DNA of 12,462 nucleotides from Paracoccaceae bacterium (GTDB lineage Bacteria > Pseudomonadota > Alphaproteobacteria > Rhodobacterales > Rhodobacteraceae). The stretch lies in NCBI GenBank assembly GCA_016937725.1, contig JAFGVZ010000125.1, forward strand, positions 1-12,462, read 5' to 3'. Within the stretch, counting starts at the first letter, position 1; every line of letters starts with the position of its first letter. Positions 5,906 to 12,462 of the stretch are shown one piece after another. The translations under genes were made by a program, and so were the position numbers. The notes under the pieces were generated by a model. The model saw nothing but the letters and a program-made list of their open reading frames with translations. It did not search any database and had not been told where the DNA came from.

Positions 5906-7084
5906 ATGCAAGTTCCAGAGCGGTTTTCGAACCTGCCTGAATACGCGTTTCCGCGCCTGCGCGCGCTGTTGGACCATCACACGCCCGGCGGCGAGGTGGT
6001 GGCCATGACCATTGGCGAGCCGCGCCACGAGATGCCGCCCTTTCTGGCAGAGGTGTTGCAGGCTCTTACGCATCTGTTTGCGAAATACCCGGCAAACGAA
6101 GGTATTCCCGAATTGCTGGACGCCATCAGCGCATGGCTGGCGCGGCGCTATGGCGTGACCGTTCCGCATGCGCAGATCATGGCGCTAAACGGCACGCGCG
6201 AGGGGTTGTTCAACGCGGCTCTTGCGCTTTGCCCAGAGGGAAAAAACGGGGCGCGCCCGGTGATCCTTGCGCCGAACCCGTTTTACCAGGTCTATGCCGT
6301 TGCCGCGCTGGCGGTGGGGGCAGAGCCCGTCTACGCGCCTGCAACGGCCGATACCGGCTATTTGCCCGATTACACAGCCCTTCCACCCGATGTGCTGGAC
6401 CGAGCAGCCATTGCCTATGTCTGCTCGCCTTCGAACCCGCAGGGCGCGGTGGCCGATGCCGATTATTGGCGCAACCTGTTGGCCTTGGCCGAAAAGCATG
6501 ATTTCCGCATATTCGCGGATGAATGCTATTCCGAGATTTACCGCAATTCGCCGCCCCCCGGCGCATTGGAAATAGCAGCGCAAATGGGGGCCGATCCCGA
6601 GCGCGTGCTCAGCTTTCACTCGCTGTCGAAGCGGTCGAACCTGCCGGGGTTGCGCTCTGGGTTTGTCGCGGGTGGCCCTGACAGCATTCGTCGTATTCGC
6701 CAGTTGCGGGCCTATGCCGGGGCACCTTTGCCGGAGCCGTTGCAACATGTTGCCGCCGCCACATGGTCCGACGAAGCCCATGTCGACCGCTCGCGCGCGC
6801 TTTACCAGCAGAAATACGCGCTGGCCGACCGGGTTTTCGCCCAAGTTCCCGGCTACACAGGGCCAGATGGTGGTTTTTTCCTGTGGTTGCCCGTGGAAGA
6901 TGGCGAAGCCGCGGCACTGAAGCTGTGGCGTGAGACCGGCATTCGCGTGCTGCCCGGTGCTTACCTTGCGCGTGAGCAAGATGGTTTCAATCCGGGCAAA
7001 GGCTTTATTCGCGTGGCCATGGTCACGCCCATTGACGAAATACAAGACGCGCTGATCCGCCTGCGCGACTGTCTGTATCGCTAA
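5906..7084 (+). CDS. Class I/II PLP aminotransferase, DapC-like (succinyldiaminopimelate transaminase?)
   Basis: With the start at 5906 the protein has 392 residues and the fold-type I aminotransferase landmarks in order. N177 is in SPSNPQGA, D205 and Y208 are in ADECYSEIY, and the Schiff-base lysine K242 is in SFHSLSKRSNLPGLRSGF. A late arginine region follows, near GFIRVAM. The SLSKRSNLPGLRSGFVAG segment is very like the proteobacterial DapC group, which transaminates N-succinyl-2-amino-6-ketopimelate in the diaminopimelate/lysine pathway. That assignment is by motif resemblance only; related aminotransferases act on other amino acids. No dapD or dapE is visible here. The stop is 11 nt before the ftsK ATG, so the two are probably co-transcribed. 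If DapC is correct, a peptidoglycan-precursor step is coupled to a division protein. The enzyme is cytoplasmic. Confidence 0.85.
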   Translation: MQVPERFSNLPEYAFPRLRALLDHHTPGGEVVAMTIGEPRHEMPPFLAEVLQALTHLFAKYPANEGIPELLDAISAWLARRYGVTVPHAQIMALNGTREGLFNAALALCPEGKNGARPVILAPNPFYQVYAVAALAVGAEPVYAPATADTGYLPDYTALPPDVLDRAAIAYVCSPSNPQGAVADADYWRNLLALAEKHDFRIFADECYSEIYRNSPPPGALEIAAQMGADPERVLSFHSLSKRSNLPGLRSGFVAGGPDSIRRIRQLRAYAGAPLPEPLQHVAAATWSDEAHVDRSRALYQQKYALADRVFAQVPGYTGPDGGFFLWLPVEDGEAAALKLWRETGIRVLPGAYLAREQDGFNPGKGFIRVAMVTPIDEIQDALIRLRDCLYR

Positions 7085-7090
7085 GAGGGG
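7083..7090 (+). promoter_or_regulatory. Ribosome binding site of ftsK
   Basis: AAGAGGGG overlaps the end of the aminotransferase stop codon and lies 5 nt before the ATG at 7096. This supports both the start and translation from a shared message. Confidence 0.65.
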
Positions 7091-7095
7091 TTCCG

Positions 7096-10000
7096 ATGGC
7101 TTCCTACAACATTAACCAGCGCGATCCGCTTTTGGACAGCAACCTGTCTGCGCTTGTGCAAAAGCGTGGCCGTGAATTGGTCGGGTTGCTTCTGTTGGCT
7201 TTGGCCTTCGCTTGCGCGGTGATGCTTGGGTCATACTCGCCCGATGATCCGGGTTGGATGGCGGCCTCTGATGAACCTGTGCGCAACTCGCTGGGTCGGT
7301 TGGGTGCAACGCTGGCGGCCCCCTTGATGGTTATCTTGGGCGTGGCAAGCTGGGGTCTGGTGCTGTTTTGCGTGGCATGGGGTCTGCGGCTTGTGCTGGG
7401 GCGTGGGCATGACGCGCTGATGGCGCGCGCCGTGTTCCTGCCCATCGCGCTGGCCGTGGGCGCAGTGTGGTGCGCAACCTTGGTGCCGGGGGCCGATTGG
7501 CAACCCGTCATGGGCCTTGGCGGTGTGTTCGGTGACACGGTTCTGGGCGCGGTCGTCAATGCCCTGCCCATGAGCGCAGGCGCGGGCGTGCGGGTCATGT
7601 CGTTGCTGATGCTGGCGGGCATGGTCGCGGTCTGGGGGTTTGTTCTGGGCCTGTCCCTGCGCGAACTGTTGAAATTTGTGACCTTCCTAGTGTCGGGCAT
7701 AGTGCTGATTTACGCGGGCCTATTCGCCCTTCTGCGGGGTGGCGCAACCGGCGGCTTTCGCAGCCTTCAGCGCGCGGGAGAGTCGATGGCCCAACATGCG
7801 CGTGACCGTGCCGCTGCGCGTGCCACGGCCCCCGCGTATGCGCCAGAACAGGCATGGCCCGACCAGCCAGCGGTCCAATCCGTGCCAGCCGCGCGCCGTG
7901 CGCCGCCGGTTATTCGGGCAACGCCTTTTCCGCAACCCGTATCGCGCGCCGCGGAACCTGTTGTGTCGGCCCCACAACCGAGTGCTTATGCGCCCCAAGC
8001 GGCTGGCGAGGATCGCCCAAGTCTGCTGTCGCGTCTGAAATCCCTAAGCGCGGGACCGGCGGTGACAGAGACGCAGGCTTATGCGCCGCCCTTGCCGCAG
8101 CCAGAGTTGATAGAGCCGCCGCTGACCGAAGGGGCGGCCCATATCGCCGCGCCTGAAGGCGAGCATATCCGCTCGCGCATTGCCGATGCGATCAGGCATC
8201 GCAAGCCTGCGAAACCCGTCATTCATTTTGACCGCACCCGGCGCCCGGCAGAGCCGCCCTTGTCGGCCTCGGCCCCCGTTGCTTCTGCCCAAATGTCGCC
8301 CGCAGTTGAACCGCCCGTGACTCAGGCCGCCCCGGCCCATGGCTTTGCCGCGCAGCTTACGGCCAGCCTGACGCCCACGATGGGCGCGGTTCCGATGCCC
8401 GATTGGATGATGGCTGCGGCGCCTGCGCCTGTTGCCCCAGCCGCAGAACCCAAACCCGTCGCGCCAGAGGCTCCGCGCGCGACCGGGCATGTGCTGCAAC
8501 GCCGCGTGGTCGCACCGCTTGCGCGTAAACTTCAACCTTCGCGCCAAGCGCAGGCCGAGGCCGAACCCGCCTTCCGCTTCGAGCCGGACACACCGACATA
8601 CGAATTGCCGCCTTTGGGCTTGTTGCAAAACCCGTCCGAGGTGGAACGCTACACCTTGAGCGATGACGCGCTGGAAGAAAACGCGCGCATGCTGGAAGCG
8701 GTGCTGGACGATTACGGCGTGCGGGGCGAGATTGTGAGCGTGCGCCCCGGCCCCGTGGTTACGCAATACGAACTGGAACCCGCACCGGGCTTGAAAGCGA
8801 GCCGCGTGATCGGGTTGGCCGATGATATTGCGCGGTCCATGTCGGCTCTGTCGGCGCGGGTGTCCACCGTGCCGGGACGGTCCATTATCGGGATCGAATT
8901 GCCCAATGCACACCGCGAAAAGGTTGTGCTGCGCGAAATCCTCGCGGCGCGCGACTTTGGCGATAGCAACATGCGCCTGCCCCTGGCGCTGGGCAAAGGC
9001 ATTGATGGCGAACCGATCGTCGCCAATTTGGCCAAAATGCCGCATTTGCTGATTGCCGGGACCACAGGGTCGGGCAAGTCGGTGGCGATCAACACCATGA
9101 TCCTGTCGCTGCTGTATCGCCTGACGCCGGATGAATGCCGGATGATCATGATCGACCCAAAAATGCTGGAATTGTCGGTTTATGACGGCATTCCGCACCT
9201 TCTGTCGCCCGTTGTGACCGACCCCAAAAAGGCAGTCGTGGCCCTGAAATGGGTCGTGGGCGAGATGGAAGAACGCTATCGCAAGATGTCGAAAATGGGC
9301 GTGCGCAACATTGATGGCTATAATGGCCGCGTGCGCGAGGCTCTGGCCGCGGGCGAAATGTTCAAGCGCACCATCCAGACCGGGTTTGACGACGAAACCG
9401 GCGACCCGGTGTTCGAGACCGAAGAATTCGCCCCGGAAGTTCTGCCCTTTATCGTCGTCGTGGTCGATGAAATGGCCGACCTGATGATGGTTGCGGGTAA
9501 GGAAATCGAAGCCTGCATCCAGCGCCTTGCGCAGATGGCGCGAGCGTCGGGTATTCACCTTATCATGGCCACGCAGCGCCCCTCGGTCGATGTGATTACC
9601 GGCACCATCAAGGCCAACTTCCCGACGCGGATTTCGTTCCAGGTGACCAGCAAGATCGACAGCCGCACCATTCTGGGTGAACAGGGGGCCGAGCAGCTTC
9701 TGGGCATGGGCGACATGCTTTACATGGCCGGGGGTGGGCGCATTAGCCGTATTCACGGGCCATTCGTCAGCGATGAAGAGGTGGAAGAAATCGTCAACCA
9801 CCTGAAATCTTTCGGACCGCCCGAATATAAATCCGGCGTGGTCGATGGCCCGGAATCCGACAAGGAAGCCGATATCGACGCGGTGCTGGGCCTTGGCGGC
9901 AACACCAATGGCGAGGATGCGCTGTATGATCAGGCCGTGCAGGTGGTTATTCAGGACCGCAAATGCTCGACCAGCTACATTCAGCGCAAACTGGGCATTG

Positions 10001-10107
10001 GCTATAACAAGGCTGCGCGTCTGGTCGAGCAGATGGAAGATGAAGGTCTGGTCACACCCGCCAACCATGTCGGCAAGCGCGAGATATTGGTGCCCGAGCA
10101 GGGGTAA
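7096..10107 (+). CDS. ftsK: DNA translocase FtsK
   Basis: The 1003-residue protein has the complete FtsK/SpoIIIE layout. Residues about 28-213 hold four to five hydrophobic segments (near 28-45, 73-100, 113-131, 165-186 and 193-213) that anchor it at the septum. A long Ala/Pro-rich linker (about 220-500) contains three YAP words (Tyr-Ala-Pro). The alpha domain follows at about 505-650. The RecA-like beta motor has Walker A GTTGSGKS (655-662, K661) and Walker B IVVVVDE (786-792, D791/E792). The C-terminal gamma winged helix, about 940-1003, in other FtsK proteins reads polar DNA sequences and activates XerCD. FtsK pumps chromosome ends through the closing septum and assists dimer resolution at dif. 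Length is between the compact SpoIIIE and long enterobacterial forms. It is preceded by the aminotransferase gene 11 nt upstream and followed by a stem-loop at 10126-10152. The long antisense reading frame over it is a GC-codon shadow. Confidence 0.98.
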   Translation: MASYNINQRDPLLDSNLSALVQKRGRELVGLLLLALAFACAVMLGSYSPDDPGWMAASDEPVRNSLGRLGATLAAPLMVILGVASWGLVLFCVAWGLRLVLGRGHDALMARAVFLPIALAVGAVWCATLVPGADWQPVMGLGGVFGDTVLGAVVNALPMSAGAGVRVMSLLMLAGMVAVWGFVLGLSLRELLKFVTFLVSGIVLIYAGLFALLRGGATGGFRSLQRAGESMAQHARDRAAARATAPAYAPEQAWPDQPAVQSVPAARRAPPVIRATPFPQPVSRAAEPVVSAPQPSAYAPQAAGEDRPSLLSRLKSLSAGPAVTETQAYAPPLPQPELIEPPLTEGAAHIAAPEGEHIRSRIADAIRHRKPAKPVIHFDRTRRPAEPPLSASAPVASAQMSPAVEPPVTQAAPAHGFAAQLTASLTPTMGAVPMPDWMMAAAPAPVAPAAEPKPVAPEAPRATGHVLQRRVVAPLARKLQPSRQAQAEAEPAFRFEPDTPTYELPPLGLLQNPSEVERYTLSDDALEENARMLEAVLDDYGVRGEIVSVRPGPVVTQYELEPAPGLKASRVIGLADDIARSMSALSARVSTVPGRSIIGIELPNAHREKVVLREILAARDFGDSNMRLPLALGKGIDGEPIVANLAKMPHLLIAGTTGSGKSVAINTMILSLLYRLTPDECRMIMIDPKMLELSVYDGIPHLLSPVVTDPKKAVVALKWVVGEMEERYRKMSKMGVRNIDGYNGRVREALAAGEMFKRTIQTGFDDETGDPVFETEEFAPEVLPFIVVVVDEMADLMMVAGKEIEACIQRLAQMARASGIHLIMATQRPSVDVITGTIKANFPTRISFQVTSKIDSRTILGEQGAEQLLGMGDMLYMAGGGRISRIHGPFVSDEEVEEIVNHLKSFGPPEYKSGVVDGPESDKEADIDAVLGLGGNTNGEDALYDQAVQVVIQDRKCSTSYIQRKLGIGYNKAARLVEQMEDEGLVTPANHVGKREILVPEQG

Positions 10108-10125
10108 GTCGCCCAGCAAAACATT

Positions 10126-10152
10126 GCCTGCGCGGGATAATTTCGCGCGGGC
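10126..10152 (+). terminator. Stem-loop after ftsK, possible terminator
   Basis: GCCTGCGCG (10126-10134) pairs with CGCGCGGGC (10144-10152) over 9 bp, with one T-G wobble and a 9-nt loop, GGATAATTT. It begins 19 nt after the ftsK stop and lacks a downstream T-run. It ends just before the in-frame GTG at 10153 and the candidate promoter at 10157-10185. Confidence 0.45.
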
Positions 10153-10156
10153 GTGA

Positions 10157-10185
10157 TTGCGCGGGTGGGGGTGCCGCCCTATCTA
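10157..10185 (+). promoter_or_regulatory. Candidate promoter for a leaderless PhoD-like mRNA
   Basis: TTGCGC (10157-10162) and TATCTA (10180-10185) are 17 nt apart. A start point seven bases past the -10 box falls on 10192, the A of the ATG. No Shine-Dalgarno precedes that ATG. The arrangement matches the one ahead of lolA. Confidence 0.4.
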
Positions 10186-10191
10186 CCCGCC

Positions 10192-11622
10192 ATGACAGAG
10201 ATTTCCACGCCCATCGGCCCCGTGCTGTATCTGGACCATATCGCGGACGGGGCGATGCACCTTGCCGCGTTGTTCATCATGACGAAGGGCGAGGCGCCTG
10301 CGCCGATCGTCACGGATGACGGGCAAAGCGCGCCCGAGCGGCTTGCCGAATATGACCACGCGACCATCTGGCGGGCGCGGTTCATGTTGCCCGCCGATCG
10401 TGCGTCAAGCTACCGTTGGGATGGGACAGATTACCCTGTGGCGGGCGATCTGACAGGGGATTTGCGCATCGCCTATGTCTCTTGCAACGGCGAAGAACAT
10501 GGCGACATGGACCGAGAAGGCTCCGAGCGCAATGCCATGTGGGAGCGCCTGCGCACTGAGCATAAGCGCGCGCCTTTCGCGCTTATGTTGCATGGCGGCG
10601 ACCAGGTCTATGCCGACGAGGCGACGGACGGTCACGAGCTTTCCGACGACTGGCCCGACACCCTGCCGCGCGATCCGTCGCAAGCAGCCCTAGCCGATCT
10701 GCGCCACCACCTGCGGGAGCGGTTTTTCGCGCGCTACGCCGCGATCTATGCGGCGCCGCAAATGGCGTGGCTGTGCGCGCGCATCCCGTCGCTTATGCAA
10801 TGGGATGACCATGACATCTGCGATGGCTGGGGGTCTTTGCGCCGCTCGCGCACCTATTCGCCGGTGGGGCAAACGTTGTTCTCGGTCGCGCGAGAGGCGT
10901 TCTTGATCTTTCAGGCAGCGGCGGTCGAGGGCGATCTGCCCGCGCGCTTCCATGACAAGGACGGCATTCATCTGGGCTGGTCCATCCATTCCCCGAACCT
11001 GCGTATTCTGGCACCCGACCTGCGGTCAGAGCGCACGCGGCGGCAGGTCATGGGTCCGGGAGGCTGGGCCATGATGGAGGCAGAGGCCGCACAGGATGTG
11101 CCCGGCCACACCATGCTGATGTCGAGCGTCCCGCTTCTGGGGCCGCGCCTGTCTATTCTGGAAACGCTGATGGTGCTGTTCCCGAAAATGCAGAAATACG
11201 AGGATGACCTGCGCGACCAGTGGCAAAGCCGCGCACATCGTGACGAATGGCGGCGCATGTTGCGGCTGGTGCGTGACATGGCGCGGCGGGATGGCCATGA
11301 CATAACGGCGCTGTCGGGCGAAATTCATCTGGCGACCCGCGCGACGATGGACCTTGGCGGCGGCTTGCACCTGAACCAGCTTGTCGCCTCTGGCATCGCG
11401 CATCGCGCGCCGCCAAAGGGCTGGGCGCGGTTTCTGGGGGCATTGTCGACCTTGGGCGAAGACCCGCTGCCCGAACACCCCATCCGCATTGCGCGCCTGC
11501 CGGGCCAGCCCACCCGCTACGTGGCCGAACGCAATTACCTTGTGCTGGAGCGCGCGGCGGGGAACTGGCAGGCGCGGTGGGATCTGGAACCCAGCGGGAT
11601 GACACCGGCTTTGGCGCTGTAA
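10192..11622 (+). CDS. PhoD-like metallophosphatase family protein (cytoplasmic)
   Basis: The 476-residue product shows the PhoD-like set of metal-site motifs. These are SCNG (97-100) in place of the first DxH of classical calcineurin-like enzymes, GGDQVYAD (135-142), QWDDHDI (203-209) and SGEIH (375-379). The family cleaves phosphomonoesters or phosphodiesters using two metal ions. Periplasmic PhoD alkaline phosphatases carry a Tat signal, but this protein has none, so a cytoplasmic role is expected; its substrate is unknown. The first 90 residues look like a small beta domain. The start is taken as ATG 10192. GTG 10153 would add 13 residues, directly abuts the stem-loop after ftsK and precedes the promoter candidate. 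Neither start has a Shine-Dalgarno. The gene sits between ftsK and lolA, which are often neighbours in alphaproteobacteria, so it may be a lineage-specific addition. Confidence 0.88.
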   Translation: MTEISTPIGPVLYLDHIADGAMHLAALFIMTKGEAPAPIVTDDGQSAPERLAEYDHATIWRARFMLPADRASSYRWDGTDYPVAGDLTGDLRIAYVSCNGEEHGDMDREGSERNAMWERLRTEHKRAPFALMLHGGDQVYADEATDGHELSDDWPDTLPRDPSQAALADLRHHLRERFFARYAAIYAAPQMAWLCARIPSLMQWDDHDICDGWGSLRRSRTYSPVGQTLFSVAREAFLIFQAAAVEGDLPARFHDKDGIHLGWSIHSPNLRILAPDLRSERTRRQVMGPGGWAMMEAEAAQDVPGHTMLMSSVPLLGPRLSILETLMVLFPKMQKYEDDLRDQWQSRAHRDEWRRMLRLVRDMARRDGHDITALSGEIHLATRATMDLGGGLHLNQLVASGIAHRAPPKGWARFLGALSTLGEDPLPEHPIRIARLPGQPTRYVAERNYLVLERAAGNWQARWDLEPSGMTPALAL

Positions 11623-11679
11623 CCCCTTGGCCAATCGGCAACTCTCTGCCTTGTGTTGGCGGCGTGAGGTAAATGCGCT

Positions 11680-11707
11680 TTGTGCCATTCGGGAAACGCG
11701 GTATCCA
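11680..11707 (+). promoter_or_regulatory. Candidate promoter for a leaderless lolA mRNA
   Basis: TTGTGC (11680-11685) and TATCCA (11702-11707) are 16 nt apart. Six bases separate the -10 box from ATG 11714, so the predicted +1 is the A of the start codon. No Shine-Dalgarno lies upstream of 11714 or of the second ATG at 11720. Confidence 0.4.
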
Positions 11708-11713
11708 AACGGC

Positions 11714-12319
11714 ATGAGTATGACACGCCGTTCCCTGCTTTTGTCCCTGCCAGCCATAGCGCTGGTGCGTCCCGCTTTTGCCGAGCGTATCCCGCTGGAT
11801 GAGATTTCGCGCTATTTCAACAGTTTTACCACTGCCGAGGGCGAATTCACCCAGATCAACCCGGATGGCAGCCTTGCCACGGGGCGAATATACATTCGCC
11901 GCCCCGGTCGTGTGCGGTTTGAATACGATCCGCCGGAAGAGTCTTTGGTCATGGCGGGTGGCGGTCAAGTTGCCATTTTTGACGGGCGGTCCAACCAAGG
12001 GCCGAACCAATATCCGCTAAGCCAGACGCCGTTGAACCTGATCCTTGAGCGTAATGTGGATTTCGGCAATCGCCGCATGGTGGTGGGCCATACCGATGAC
12101 GGGACCACGACGACCGTGATCGCGCAAGACCCCGAAAACCCGCAATACGGGTCTATCCGGCTGGTGTTTTCCGCAGGCCCGACCGAATTGCGCCAATGGG
12201 TGATCCGTGATGATACCGGGGCGGAAACCACGGTTATTTTAGGAAATATGCGGTTTGGAGGCGATTTGTCGGCGGGGCTGTTCAGCATTACCGCAGAGGT
12301 TGCGCGCCGAGGCCGCTAA
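11714..12319 (+). CDS. lolA: Outer-membrane lipoprotein carrier protein LolA
   Basis: The 201-residue protein has a signal peptide (residues 1-23, cleavage after PAFA) and then a LolA beta-barrel domain. Recognisable parts are EGEFTQINPDGS near 38-49, the strand pair ATGRIYIRRPGRVRFEYDPP with its Arg-rich turn, and QTPLNLILERNVDF. LolA takes lipoproteins from the LolCDE ABC complex in the inner membrane and carries them across the periplasm. Alphaproteobacteria usually lack a separate LolB, and a LolA of this class has been reported to do the insertion step as well. The signal contains TRRSLLL, which resembles a twin-arginine motif, although LolA is normally Sec-exported. ATG 11714 is preferred over ATG 11720 because of its exact fit to the promoter candidate. 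A reading frame continues upstream to 11627 but would place the signal peptide internally. The predicted lipoprotein at 2734 would be a client. Confidence 0.92.
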   Translation: MSMTRRSLLLSLPAIALVRPAFAERIPLDEISRYFNSFTTAEGEFTQINPDGSLATGRIYIRRPGRVRFEYDPPEESLVMAGGGQVAIFDGRSNQGPNQYPLSQTPLNLILERNVDFGNRRMVVGHTDDGTTTTVIAQDPENPQYGSIRLVFSAGPTELRQWVIRDDTGAETTVILGNMRFGGDLSAGLFSITAEVARRGR

Positions 12320-12336
12320 ACACTATCGGTCGTATG

Positions 12337-12371
12337 AAAAACCCGCCGGGCGATGGCCCAGCGGGGTTTTC
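12337..12371. terminator. Bidirectional terminator between lolA and rplT
   Basis: AAAACCCGC (12337-12345) and GCGGGGTTTT (12361-12370) pair with a one-base bulge, and an inner GGGC/GCCC pair extends the stem around a GATG loop. T-runs follow on both strands (TTTTCTAATTT on plus, five Ts on minus), so it can end both converging transcripts. Confidence 0.85.
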
Positions 12372-12393
12372 TAATTTGACTATTGCAGATGGC

Positions 12394-12462
12394 TTACGCC
12401 ATGGCCGCTTTCGCTTTTTCCACGATCTGGCCGAATGCTTCGGGTTCGTGCACGGCGAGGTC
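12394..12462 (-). CDS. rplT: 50S ribosomal protein L20, C-terminal end (partial)
   Basis: On the minus strand the window edge is in frame and gives 22 codons, then TAA at 12394-12396. The peptide DLAVHEPEAFGQIVEKAKA continues with AMA and closely matches the known L20 C-terminus (E. coli ends with a similar IAVFDKVAF...LVEKAKAALA). L20 binds 23S rRNA early in assembly of the large subunit. In most bacteria the gene follows rpmI and infC, which would lie to the right of this window. The gene converges on lolA, with the bidirectional terminator between them. Confidence 0.9.
   Translation of the reverse strand, partial: DLAVHEPEAFGQIVEKAKAAMA

Noticed and set aside
8044..10119. Very long minus-strand open frame (about 690 codons) over ftsK, and a similar one at 6185-7045
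   Set aside because: These are antisense shadows produced by GC-rich third positions of the strongly supported ftsK and aminotransferase genes. Their translations are rich in His, Arg and Gly with no recognisable domain or ribosome site.
10153..10191. Upstream GTG start extending the PhoD-like protein by 13 residues
   Set aside because: No ribosome site, directly abuts the stem-loop after ftsK, and lies before the candidate promoter; ATG 10192 fits better.
11630..11660. Hairpin candidate after the PhoD-like gene (GCCAA...TTGGC with inner GGCA/TGCC)
   Set aside because: Short arms interrupted by an asymmetric internal loop and no T-run; too weak to call a terminator.
1..12462. CRISPR array, insertion sequence, prophage, tRNA or rRNA
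   Set aside because: Looked for periodic repeats, transposase or integrase motifs, terminal inverted repeats and cloverleaf or rRNA-like sequence; none was seen.

Overview
The window looks like chromosomal DNA of a high-GC alphaproteobacterium, most likely of the Rhodobacterales (Roseobacter/Rhodobacter group). The basis is GC-rich codon use, a UbiH/COQ6-type hydroxylase, an FtsK with a long Ala/Pro linker, a LolA encoded just downstream of it, and the end of an alphaproteobacterial-looking L20. The exact genus cannot be read from the sequence. I see no insertion sequence, prophage, CRISPR array, tRNA or rRNA. The gene content is ordinary core chromosome, and there is no clear undescribed multi-gene system.

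Left part (1-4276): the last 25 codons of an unknown gene (1-78); an unrecognised 345-residue exported or membrane-anchored protein (249-1286); radC on the minus strand (1305-2099); a small secreted protein of 96 residues with a structured leader and its own terminator (2284-2574); a 103-residue predicted lipoprotein (2734-3045); and a UbiH/COQ6-family FAD hydroxylase on the minus strand (3053-4276).

Right part (4393-12319, all plus strand): an amidase-signature hydrolase (4393-5724), diverging from the hydroxylase gene; a DapC-like PLP aminotransferase (5906-7084) only 11 nt ahead of ftsK (7096-10107); a cytoplasmic PhoD-like phosphatase (10192-11622); and lolA (11714-12319). A bidirectional terminator separates lolA from the converging end of rplT (12394-12462, partial).

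Functionally, the right part groups envelope and division work: a possible diaminopimelate/lysine step, chromosome segregation at the septum, and lipoprotein trafficking. The most useful regulatory observations are three. First, the PhoD-like gene and lolA appear to have matching promoters whose predicted +1 is the A of their ATG, and neither has a Shine-Dalgarno sequence, which suggests leaderless mRNAs. Second, there is a near-consensus CtrA-type site just upstream of radC. Third, the small secreted protein has a predicted hairpin that would start at the very 5' end of its transcript. All three are inferences from sequence.
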